Assembly (NCBI GenBank): GCA_024684375.1
Contig: JAIKWZ010000018.1
Location: 62,001 to 126,000 of the forward strand
DNA from: Clostridiales bacterium
GTDB taxonomy: Bacteria > Bacillota > Clostridia > Christensenellales > Aristaeellaceae
DNA length: 64,000 nucleotides
Direction: 5' to 3'
Positions 17,719-25,275 of the stretch are shown here, in pieces. A program made the translations under genes and the position numbers. Every line of letters begins with the position of its first letter. The stretch's first letter is position 1. The notes beneath the pieces are model-generated. The model did no database searches and was not told the origin of the DNA. It was given only the letters and a program-made list of their open reading frames with translations.

Positions 17719-18608
17719 AAAAGCTGCTGTTTATTTTGAACCCCACGGCAGGAAAGAAGAAAATAGCGGGCGTGCTCAGCGACGTGCTCCGTATCTTCTG
17801 CGCCCACGGATACGCGCCGACGGTGCTTGTGACCGAGAGAAGCGGCCATGCCGTGGAGCTGTGCCGCGACAACGTGAAAGATCATGAGCTCGTCGTGTGC
17901 GCGGGGGGCGACGGCACGCTCAACGAGACGGTGAACGGCCTGCTCATCAGCGGCGTGAACGTGCCCGTGGCATACCTTCCCTGCGGCACCACCAACGATC
18001 TGGCCAACACCCTGGGGCTCAGCACCGACCTGCGCAAGGCGGCAAAAGACGCGGTTGAGGGAGATGAGATAAATCTTGATATAGGCAGCTTCAACGGCCG
18101 AGATTTCGTGTATACCGCCTCTTTCGGAGCGTTTACCAAAGCCAGCTACGGCACGCCTCAAAGCGTGAAAAACGCGCTGGGACATCTGGCGTACGTGCTG
18201 GAAGGGGTCAAACAGCTGGGCTCGCTCAAGTCGACTCACGTAAAGGTCGTTACAGAGAAGGAGGAGCTGGAAGGGGATTACCTGTTCGGCTCCGTGTCCA
18301 ACACTACTTCGCTGGGCGGGATAATCACGATAGACAAGGAACGGGTCAGGCTGGACGACGGCGAGTTCGAGCTCATGCTGGTGGACATGCCCCATAACGT
18401 GCTGGACTTTTCCAAACTGCTCACCCAGATAAGCGGCGCGAGGTTCGGAGACATGATCCACCTGTCCTCTGCGGCGTCCATATCCATGGAGATGGTCGAG
18501 GACACCGACTGGACGCTGGATGGGGAGCTCGAAAAGGGCGAAAAGGTCTTTCAGATACAAAACCTTCACAACGCGGTCAGGATCCGCGTGCCCTCAAAGC
18601 AGGTTTGA
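17715..18608 (+). CDS. Diacylglycerol/lipid kinase (DagK/YegS family)
   Basis: An ATP-dependent lipid kinase that probably recycles diacylglycerol to phosphatidic acid. It is 297 residues. NPTAGKKK at the N-terminus and CAGGDGTLNETVNGL (nucleotide-binding GGDGT) followed by LPCGTTNDLANTLGL are the family signatures. The ATG at 17715 overlaps the preceding stop and restores the canonical MKKLLFILNPTAG start; a longer open frame upstream lies inside the membrane protein gene. It ends the long operon at a strong bidirectional terminator. Confidence 0.92.
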   Translation: MKKLLFILNPTAGKKKIAGVLSDVLRIFCAHGYAPTVLVTERSGHAVELCRDNVKDHELVVCAGGDGTLNETVNGLLISGVNVPVAYLPCGTTNDLANTLGLSTDLRKAAKDAVEGDEINLDIGSFNGRDFVYTASFGAFTKASYGTPQSVKNALGHLAYVLEGVKQLGSLKSTHVKVVTEKEELEGDYLFGSVSNTTSLGGIITIDKERVRLDDGEFELMLVDMPHNVLDFSKLLTQISGARFGDMIHLSSAASISMEMVEDTDWTLDGELEKGEKVFQIQNLHNAVRIRVPSKQV

Positions 18609-18665
18609 AGGGAAAAGACACCCGGCAAGTCCATCGATTGAAGAAGACGGGGACAGAGAAAAAGC

Positions 18666-18701
18666 AACAGACAGGGCGGCAGAAATGCCGCCCTGTCTGT
18701 T
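18666..18701. terminator. Bidirectional terminator between lipid kinase gene and galE
   Basis: A perfect 16-bp stem (AACAGACAGGGCGGCA and its complement) closes on a GAAA tetraloop. On the minus strand it is followed by GCTTTTTC, serving galE. On the plus strand the T-run is short (TTTG). It serves two convergent operons. Confidence 0.88.
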
Positions 18702-18721
18702 TGCAAGTTACTGACGAGTGA

Positions 18722-19735
18722 TCAGTCTTTATACCCTTTCGGGTTCTTTTTCTGCCAGTTCCAGGCGTCGCACACCATTTCGTTTATGCCTCTTTTCGCT
18801 TTCCAGCCCAGCAGTTTTTCGGCTTTGGCGGGATCAGCGTAGCACTCGTCCAGGTCGCCCGCGCGGCGCGGACCGATAACGTAGGGCACCTTGACACCGT
18901 TCACTCTCTCAAACGCGTTTACCATATCCAGCACGCTGTAACCGGTGCCCGTGCCCAGATTTACGGCATCGCAGCCCGAGCGGGTCAGGGCGTAGGCCAG
19001 CGCCTTAACATGCCCTTCCGCCAGGTCGCACACGTGCAGGTAATCCCTTACCCCGGTGCCGTCGGGGGTGTTGTAGTCATTCCCGAACACGGTCAGATGG
19101 TCCCTTATACCCACCGCGGTCTGGCAGATATAGGGCATAAGGTTGTTGGGGATCCCGGAAGGATCCTCGCCTATCAGTCCGGAGGGATGGGCGCCCACGG
19201 GGTTAAAGTACCTGAGCAGCACGCAGCTTAATTCGGGATGGGCTTTGGCGGCGTCGCGGATGATCTGCTCGCTCATGTACTTGGTCCAGCCGTAGGGGTT
19301 GATGCACTCCCTGCGGGCGGATTCGGTCAGCGGCATAAGGTTGTCCCCGGCATACACGGTGGCGGAGGATGAGAAGATCAGGTTCCTGACACCCGTTTCC
19401 AGCATGGCTTCGATGACCGAGATGGTGGAAGTCAGGTTGTTGCGGTAGTACATAAGCGGCTTTTCCACGCTTTCGCCCACTGCCTTGAAACCCGCGAAAT
19501 GGATGATGCCTTCAATGTTGTTTTCGCGTATGATCCTGACCAGCAGCTCCCTGTCCTGCGCGTCGCCTTCAACCGCTTTGAACTCCATGCCCGTCAGCTG
19601 CTTTACGCGCCTGAGCGCTTCCGGGGAGGAATTGGAGTAGTTATCCAGGGTCACGGCGCCGTAGCCGCTCTCCAGCAGACTTATCAGTGTGTGGGACGCG
19701 ATGTAGCCTGCGCCGCCTGTCAGAAGGATGTTCAT
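18722..19735 (-). CDS. galE: UDP-glucose 4-epimerase
   Basis: It interconverts UDP-glucose and UDP-galactose (and in many bacteria the N-acetyl forms), using bound NAD. It is 337 residues. TGGAGYIASH is the dinucleotide loop, with Ala in place of the usual Gly (GYIGSH). SSSATVY and YGWTKYMSE provide the Ser and Tyr-x3-Lys catalytic set, and RDYLHVCDLAEGH is a GalE landmark. The ATG follows GAGGAGG and overlaps the upstream kinase stop (ATGA). With the NahK-like kinase and the nucleotidyltransferase it forms a three-step route from free sugar to UDP-sugar and its 4-epimer. Confidence 0.94.
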   Translation of the reverse strand: MNILLTGGAGYIASHTLISLLESGYGAVTLDNYSNSSPEALRRVKQLTGMEFKAVEGDAQDRELLVRIIRENNIEGIIHFAGFKAVGESVEKPLMYYRNNLTSTISVIEAMLETGVRNLIFSSSATVYAGDNLMPLTESARRECINPYGWTKYMSEQIIRDAAKAHPELSCVLLRYFNPVGAHPSGLIGEDPSGIPNNLMPYICQTAVGIRDHLTVFGNDYNTPDGTGVRDYLHVCDLAEGHVKALAYALTRSGCDAVNLGTGTGYSVLDMVNAFERVNGVKVPYVIGPRRAGDLDECYADPAKAEKLLGWKAKRGINEMVCDAWNWQKKNPKGYKD

Positions 19736-20793
19736 ATGTTTGCCGCCTCCTCGCAAATAATTCCGCGAATCTTATCAAAATTATCTTCAGTATCCTTAAC
19801 AAGCTTCATCTGCGTGCGGCACCTTACCAGGTTGTGTTCAGGATAGGCGGTGGCAAAATACACATCGCCGCTTAAATAGTCGGTAAGAAATCTCGCACCG
19901 CACTCGTAGGTCATAAGGTACGCGCCCCAGGGCAGAGTGTCTATCTCGGCCTGAGTGAGCTCGCCCGCGCAGGCGGACAGAAAGCCCCCGGCGAAGGCAC
20001 GGTACATTTCCAGGTCTAAACTAACCTTCGACAGGTCAGGCTCGTCTTCCGCGCCGGTAGTGGCGCCGGAACGGATGCAGTCCCCGAAATCGTTGCCCGC
20101 GAGCCCCGGCATAATGGTATCAAGATCGATAACGCACACGGGAGCAAGCGTGTTAGCGTCCAGAAGCACGTTGTTGAGCTTGGTGTCGTTGTGGGTGACA
20201 CGGGTCCTGAGCTGCCCCGCGGCCTGCATATCCAGCATTATCGAAGCGTTCCTGCGCCGGGAAATGTAGAAATCGTACTCTTCACGGACAGTTTTGAGCC
20301 GCCCGCGTACGTCCTTTTCAGCAGCCGCCACAAGGTCGTTGACGCGCTTTACCGTGTCATGAAAGCGGGGGATGGTCTCGCCCAGCTGATCAGCGTCGAA
20401 TCCCCCCAGCAGCTTCTGAAATCCGCCGAACGCCCTGCCGCAGATATTGAGCTCCCTGGGAGAGGATGCTTTTTCAAGGCTCATGCCCTCCACATACTCA
20501 TACAGGCGGAATACGCCTTCTTCACAGGAGAGGTATTTTTGTCCTTCGCGGGTAGTGAGGAAGCGCAGGGTATTGGCTCCGGCTCCGCTCAGGTAGCGCG
20601 TGACGGCAAATATGTTGTTCATCAGCACGTCCACATCTTTGAACACGCCGGTGTTTATTCCCTGCAGCACGTACCTGCGCTCCGTGGAGGAGGTGACCAG
20701 GTATGTGCGGTTTATGTGCCCGTTGCCCAGCTTTTCGCATGAAACGGCGCTGCCTTCTATCGGGAAAGCATCAGCGACACGCAAAAGGCTCAT
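19732..20793 (-). CDS. Phosphotransferase, N-acetylhexosamine 1-kinase (NahK)-like
   Basis: An aminoglycoside-phosphotransferase-fold kinase of 353 residues. The catalytic loop THNDTKLNNVLLD and the metal-binding VIDLDTIMPGLAGNDFGD match the pattern of NahK from bifidobacteria, which phosphorylates GlcNAc and GalNAc at C1. The N-terminal lobe has KLGNGHINRTYLV as the Gly-rich loop. Its position between a nucleotidyltransferase and galE, with ATGA overlaps on both sides, parallels the bifidobacterial lnp (galacto-N-biose) pathway. No lacto-N-biose phosphorylase is in the window. Specificity for GlcNAc, GalNAc or another hexose is inference. Confidence 0.83.
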   Translation of the reverse strand: MSLLRVADAFPIEGSAVSCEKLGNGHINRTYLVTSSTERRYVLQGINTGVFKDVDVLMNNIFAVTRYLSGAGANTLRFLTTREGQKYLSCEEGVFRLYEYVEGMSLEKASSPRELNICGRAFGGFQKLLGGFDADQLGETIPRFHDTVKRVNDLVAAAEKDVRGRLKTVREEYDFYISRRRNASIMLDMQAAGQLRTRVTHNDTKLNNVLLDANTLAPVCVIDLDTIMPGLAGNDFGDCIRSGATTGAEDEPDLSKVSLDLEMYRAFAGGFLSACAGELTQAEIDTLPWGAYLMTYECGARFLTDYLSGDVYFATAYPEHNLVRCRTQMKLVKDTEDNFDKIRGIICEEAANI

Positions 20794-21740
20794 TTGATGT
20801 TCCTTTCTGCCAGCATGGAACCGCCAAAGAGGTCATCCGGGTAAACGCCCATATCCTTTAACTGCTGAATGCCGCGGCGCGTCTTGTCCACGTCCGCCTG
20901 ATAGGTGAGCCCGAACCACTTTTCCTTCGTGGGCAGTACTCTGAAGCGCGCTTTGTTTTCTTTTATCAGCCGCTGGGGAAGTGAAGGAAGATAGTATTCC
21001 TTTTTGAGCGGATTCTCGCTCAATTCGTCCTTGAGGAAGGCATGGAATCCTTTTTCAAGCTCCCCGAACACGGATCTTTTGAATATCCAGAAATTGAGGC
21101 TGACTATGCTGTCGCCGGAAAGGGGATAAAAGTCCTTATCGTTTTCGGTGAACACCGCGTCCGCGCCCATCTGGCTGATCTTGGTGCGCTCGGTGACGGT
21201 AGTCAGATAGCCGTTTTCGTCAGTCTCGCACACACCGCGGGCCACGGAACCGTTGGGGGTCATGGTATTGCGCAGGCGATACCCCACCATGGCGCTGAGC
21301 GTCTCGTCGCTTTCTCCGTCCAGGAAAGCGGCGGCCCTTTCGTAAGCTTCACGGCCGTAAAAGTCGTCCGCGTTTATGCACACAAAGCCGTCGGGCACCT
21401 CTTTTTCCGCGCAGAGCGCGGCGTGGCCCGTGCCCCAGGGCTTGACCCGGCCTTCGGGCACGGCAAAGCCATCCGGCAGATAGCTTTGGGGAGTCTGAAA
21501 GGCGTAGGCGACTTCGATGAACCTTTCCCAGCGGCCTCCGACGCCTTCGTGGAAGGCATCGAGGCTCTCGGGCTTTATTACGTAAACTACCTTCTCAAAC
21601 CCCGCGCGGCGGGCGTCGAACACGGAGTAATCGATTATCATCTGACCCAGACCGTCCACGGGAGTGACCTGCTTCTGACCTTCTTTTCCGCCGAAGCGGC
21701 TGCCCAGCCCCGCGGCCATGATCACCAGCGTTTTTTTCAT
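20790..21740 (-). CDS. Sugar-phosphate nucleotidyltransferase family protein
   Basis: A 316-residue NTP-transferase-fold protein. AAGLGSRFGGKEGQKQ is the nucleotide-binding G-x-G-x-R-(F)GG...K signature, and CINADDFYG carries the metal-binding Asp of this superfamily. It probably converts a sugar-1-phosphate plus NTP to an NDP-sugar, supplying GalE with substrate after the NahK-like kinase. It is not close by eye to GalU, GlmU or RmlA outside the core motifs. The ATG at 21740 follows AAGGAG by 8 nt; an upstream in-frame ATG lacks a ribosome site. First gene of the operon. Confidence 0.8.
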   Translation of the reverse strand: MKKTLVIMAAGLGSRFGGKEGQKQVTPVDGLGQMIIDYSVFDARRAGFEKVVYVIKPESLDAFHEGVGGRWERFIEVAYAFQTPQSYLPDGFAVPEGRVKPWGTGHAALCAEKEVPDGFVCINADDFYGREAYERAAAFLDGESDETLSAMVGYRLRNTMTPNGSVARGVCETDENGYLTTVTERTKISQMGADAVFTENDKDFYPLSGDSIVSLNFWIFKRSVFGELEKGFHAFLKDELSENPLKKEYYLPSLPQRLIKENKARFRVLPTKEKWFGLTYQADVDKTRRGIQQLKDMGVYPDDLFGGSMLAERNIK

Positions 21741-21767
21741 GCGAGCGCTCCTTAACGTAATGAGAAT

Positions 21768-21776
21768 ATTGTACCA
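21768..21776 (-). promoter_or_regulatory. Extended -10 promoter of the NTase-kinase-galE operon
   Basis: On the minus strand TGGTACAAT forms an extended -10 element (TGn plus TACAAT), about 28 nt before the start codon. No strong -35 is visible. It lies back to back with the pectin-operon promoter. Confidence 0.55.
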
Positions 21777-21834
21777 CAAAAAAGCGCAGTGAAAGCTATG
21801 AAAATGTAAATAAAGCTTGCCAGAGGGAAGAGAA

Positions 21835-21863
21835 TTTCATATAATTCATATTAATGATAAAAT
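21835..21863 (+). promoter_or_regulatory. Promoter of the pectin operon
   Basis: TTTCAT (-35) and TAAAAT (-10) are 17 nt apart in an AT-rich stretch, 13 nt before the first start codon. It is divergent from the galE operon promoter. No obvious operator palindrome is seen. Confidence 0.55.
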
Positions 21864-21876
21864 AGGGGGTTGGTTT

Positions 21877-22980
21877 ATGTTAGACAGAGAGCTGGACAGA
21901 TTCTGGGAAAATGACGAGAAGGCCCATCGCAACAACTGTTTCGCGGTGGAGAGCCAGATCGCTTTCGGCATACGGATGAGCGACGAGTGCGTGTTCTGGG
22001 AACTGGGAGAAGAAGGTGAACCCTGGGGATATACCCCGCGGGAGCGCCGGCTGGATCTGAACAGGCGCTACAACGACAAAGCGGAAAAAATAGTTGGCAG
22101 GCGCCTGCTCAAAGAGGAGCTGCCGCCTGAGGACGCGGCCTTTCCTTACGTAAAGCGCATTGGAGAGGTGTTCGGAGGCACATACGCGCTGGAAAACGGC
22201 ACCGAGTGGCTGAAAGAGTGCATCGGGGACGAAAAACAGCTGGAACAGACACTGGACAGGGTGGAGAAAATGGACCTGCGGGAATTCATGCTGCCTGAGA
22301 ACTGGGAAAGCGAAAAGAAACGGATCTACGAAAAGTACGGCCTGCTGCCTCCCCGGATGCACTGGGTAAGGGGGCCGGTCACCCTTGCGTGCTCGCTTAT
22401 GGGGACTACCGAGTTTTTATACTTCCTGGCGGACGAGGATGAGCTGGCGGAACGCTTTTCCGCCGTTATGACGGATGTCATCATAAAAATGGCAGAGATA
22501 ATGGACGAGGAAGCGGGCCGGACCGGCAAGGATGCCAGGGGGTTTGGCTTCGCGGACGACAACTGCTGTCTTTTAAGCCCTGCTCTGTACAAAAAGTTCG
22601 GCTATCCGGTGCTCAAAAAGGTGTTCGAGCACTTTTCCCCGGACGAGGGCGACGAAAGGTTCCAGCACTCCGACAGCGCCATGGGGCACCTGCTGCCCCT
22701 GCTTGGACAGCTTAATCTTACAGGGGTCAACTTCGGCCCCACGGTGCTTATTCCGGAGATAAGGCAGTACCTGCCAAACGCCCGAATAGACGGCTGCATC
22801 GCTCCGTTCACATTTATGAACAACGACGAAAAGCAGCTTACTTTCGAAACGCTCAGGGACATAGAGGCGGGGAAAAAATACGGCGGCGTGAACATATGGA
22901 CCGCGGGTTCCATCAACAACGGATCCAGCCTTAAGAGCATGAGGCTGATGATGGATCTGGTCTGGGACAACCAAAGATAA
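21877..22980 (+). CDS. Uroporphyrinogen decarboxylase (URO-D) fold protein
   Basis: A 367-residue protein of the URO-D superfamily, judged by the barrel pattern GFGFADDNCCLLSPALYKKF, FQHSDSAMGHLLPLLGQL and the C-terminal KYGGVNIWTAGSI. True heme-pathway HemE is unlikely because the conserved N-terminal RxPVW-type block is absent. Members of this fold include corrinoid-dependent methyltransferases (MtaA/MtbA type) and uncharacterised proteins common in carbohydrate operons. The zinc-binding HxC motif of MtaA is not evident: the candidate His is followed by SDS. It heads the pectin operon, where methylester cleavage would release methanol. A link is possible but speculative. The start follows AGGGGGT. 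Confidence 0.65.
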   Translation: MLDRELDRFWENDEKAHRNNCFAVESQIAFGIRMSDECVFWELGEEGEPWGYTPRERRLDLNRRYNDKAEKIVGRRLLKEELPPEDAAFPYVKRIGEVFGGTYALENGTEWLKECIGDEKQLEQTLDRVEKMDLREFMLPENWESEKKRIYEKYGLLPPRMHWVRGPVTLACSLMGTTEFLYFLADEDELAERFSAVMTDVIIKMAEIMDEEAGRTGKDARGFGFADDNCCLLSPALYKKFGYPVLKKVFEHFSPDEGDERFQHSDSAMGHLLPLLGQLNLTGVNFGPTVLIPEIRQYLPNARIDGCIAPFTFMNNDEKQLTFETLRDIEAGKKYGGVNIWTAGSINNGSSLKSMRLMMDLVWDNQR

Positions 22981-22996
22981 AGGCAGGGAACGTACT

Positions 22997-23656
22997 GTGA
23001 CCATATTCGTGTGCGGAGACTCCACCGCTTCAGACTATCCCGCCGGACAGACGCCGCAGGCGGGCTGGGGGCAGCATTTAGGCGGGTTTACCGGTGACGT
23101 GGCCGTGGTAAACGCCGCAAGGGGCGGACGTTCCACCAAGAGCTTCCTGTCGGAAGGCAGGCTGACAGAGATAGAACAGCGGCTTTCAGACGGTGACACG
23201 CTGCTCATCCAGTTCGCCCACAATGACGAGAGCGATCTGGTGTGGAGGCACACCGACCCCTGGACGAGCTATACGAACAACCTGTCGATATTCGTTGACA
23301 CCGCGAGGCTTTACAGCGCCCTGCCCGTGCTCGTCACGCCTATATGCCTGCGGCTGTGGCGTGACGGACAGTTCGCGGAGAGCCACGGGGACTACCTGAA
23401 GGCGATGCATGTCCTGGCGCGGCAGAAGAATGTGCCGCTGATCGACATGTACGCCTACAGCAGGGAGCTGGTCATGCGGCTGGGAGACGAGGGCAGCAAA
23501 AAACTGTACATGCACCTGGAAAAGGGTGCGTACCCGGCCTTTCCGGAAGGGAAGGCAGATGATACACACACCCAGAGAGCGGGCGCGGAGGCGTTTGCGC
23601 GCTTCGCCGCGCAGGAGCTCAGACGGCTGGGGCTTATAACGGGAGGCGCAATGTGA
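22997..23656 (+). CDS. Rhamnogalacturonan acetylesterase-like SGNH hydrolase (CE12)
   Basis: It probably removes acetyl groups from rhamnogalacturonan oligomers. It is 219 residues and has no signal peptide. Block I GDSTA (nucleophile Ser9), block II with ARGGRSTKSF, block III in QFAHND, and DDTHTQRAGA holding the catalytic Asp-x-x-His are all in the CE12 pattern. The start is GTG with only a weak GGGAA ribosome site 16 nt after the URO-D stop. It overlaps the next gene, which carries a second copy of the same domain, so the operon has two CE12 catalytic units. Confidence 0.88.
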   Translation: MTIFVCGDSTASDYPAGQTPQAGWGQHLGGFTGDVAVVNAARGGRSTKSFLSEGRLTEIEQRLSDGDTLLIQFAHNDESDLVWRHTDPWTSYTNNLSIFVDTARLYSALPVLVTPICLRLWRDGQFAESHGDYLKAMHVLARQKNVPLIDMYAYSRELVMRLGDEGSKKLYMHLEKGAYPAFPEGKADDTHTQRAGAEAFARFAAQELRRLGLITGGAM

Positions 23657-25275
23657 TCTGCGTAGTGGCAAAAGACGGCAGCGGAGACTTTACTTCGATC
23701 CAGCAGGCTGTGGACGCCATGCCTGTTGCGTCAAACACTCCCAGCATAATAATACTGCGCATGGACGAGTACCGTGAGAGGGTAGTAATAGACAAAAGCG
23801 ACCTGCGCATAGTGGGCGAGGCGAGGGACAGGACGGTGATCACCGCCTCTGCATGCGCCAAAGACCAGGACGCCGATGGGAAGGAAAAAGGCACGTTCCT
23901 GTCCTCAACGGTCATCGTTACGGGGGACAACGTAGAGATCGAGAACCTCACGATCCGCAACGACGCCGGCGACGGCAGGCAGGTCGGCCAGGCTGTGGCG
24001 CTGTACGCGGCGGGGGACAGAGGCGTGTTCAGGAACCTCAGGCTCATAGCCCATCAGGACACGCTGTTCTGCGGACCGTTGATGGAAAAGGTCGTAAAGG
24101 ACATACAGGGCAGGCGCGGCCGGGCGCAGATAGTGGACAGCGTGTGCGACTGCACTCCCACATTTGCCAGAGAGTATTTTGAGAACTGTTTTATACAGGG
24201 GGACGTGGATTTCATTTTCGGCCCTTACCGCTGCTGGTTTGAAAAGTGCACTCTGTTCATGAACAGGCGGGGCGGCTGGTACACCGCAGCAAACACGCCC
24301 GAAAGCCAGCCCCACGGCTTCGTGTTCAGCGACTGCGCGCTCACGGGGGAGTGCGGGGAAGGCATGGCGTTTCTGGGGCGGCCCTGGCGCAAATTCGCCC
24401 GCACCGCTTTTGTGGGCTGCAGCATGGACGCGTGCGTGGCGCCGCAGGGCTTCGCGGACTGGGACGGGGAAAGGCGCGTGACCTGGAGGTATCAGGAATA
24501 CGCGACGACGGGTGAGAACAGCGGCCTTGAGGCGCGGCATCCGTCGGAAAAGCTGCTCACCTCCCAGGAGGCGGGGCAGCTCAGCCTGAGTAATGTGATA
24601 GGCGGCAGCGACAAATGGCGCCCCGACAGGCGCGTGCCCACCGTGTTCCTGGCGGGAGACTCCATCTGCGCGGACAAGCCCCTGAACGAGTACCCCATGC
24701 GGGGCTGGGGGCAGGAGATATCCGCGTTCATTCCGGACGAATTCATACAGAACGAAGCCCGGAACGGACGCTCTTCAAAAAGCTTTGTCGCCGAAAAGCG
24801 GCTGAACTTCATAGAGCTGTGCCTGAGAAAAGGGGATACGCTGCTGATCGCGTTCTCCCACAACGACGAAAAATCAGACGCGGAAAGGCATACCGACGCC
24901 CGCACGACTTTTCCGGAATACCTGAATATGTATATCGACGCGGCTTTGCGGCAGGGCGCCCGGCCTGTGCTCATCACGCCCATGCCCCGCAGAAGGTTTG
25001 ACGAAACAGGCAGGCTCATACCCACCCACGCTGACTATCCGGACGCCATACGCGCGCTGGCCATTCAAAGGGGCGTTAAGCTTATCGACTTGGAAAAGAC
25101 TATCGCGCTGATGCTGGAGGCGGAGGGCGCCGTGAAGTCAAAGCAATGGTACTGCCACGCGCCCAGGGGGCATTGCAACTATCCGGAGGGCATTGAGGAC
25201 AACTCGCATTTAAGCCAGACGGGAGCCGCCAAAACAGCACGGATAATAGCCGAAGCGCTTAAGGAGGACAGATAA
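23653..25275 (+). CDS. Pectinesterase - rhamnogalacturonan acetylesterase fusion (CE8-CE12)
   Basis: A two-domain cytosolic enzyme of 540 residues. Residues 1 to about 305 form a CE8 pectin methylesterase beta-helix: KDGSGDFTSIQQAVD, the QDTL block in IAHQDTLF, GDVDFIFG with the catalytic Asp, and FLGRPW. Residues about 325-540 form a CE12 SGNH esterase: AGDSICA, NGRSSKSF, FSHND and DNSHLSQTGA. It would strip both methyl and acetyl esters from pectic oligomers in one protein. There is no signal peptide, whereas most pectinesterases are secreted. The GTG start overlaps the preceding stop, and the stop (TAA) overlaps the next ATG. The C-terminal CE12 differs clearly from its upstream neighbour, so the duplication is old. 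Confidence 0.9.
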   Translation: MICVVAKDGSGDFTSIQQAVDAMPVASNTPSIIILRMDEYRERVVIDKSDLRIVGEARDRTVITASACAKDQDADGKEKGTFLSSTVIVTGDNVEIENLTIRNDAGDGRQVGQAVALYAAGDRGVFRNLRLIAHQDTLFCGPLMEKVVKDIQGRRGRAQIVDSVCDCTPTFAREYFENCFIQGDVDFIFGPYRCWFEKCTLFMNRRGGWYTAANTPESQPHGFVFSDCALTGECGEGMAFLGRPWRKFARTAFVGCSMDACVAPQGFADWDGERRVTWRYQEYATTGENSGLEARHPSEKLLTSQEAGQLSLSNVIGGSDKWRPDRRVPTVFLAGDSICADKPLNEYPMRGWGQEISAFIPDEFIQNEARNGRSSKSFVAEKRLNFIELCLRKGDTLLIAFSHNDEKSDAERHTDARTTFPEYLNMYIDAALRQGARPVLITPMPRRRFDETGRLIPTHADYPDAIRALAIQRGVKLIDLEKTIALMLEAEGAVKSKQWYCHAPRGHCNYPEGIEDNSHLSQTGAAKTARIIAEALKEDR

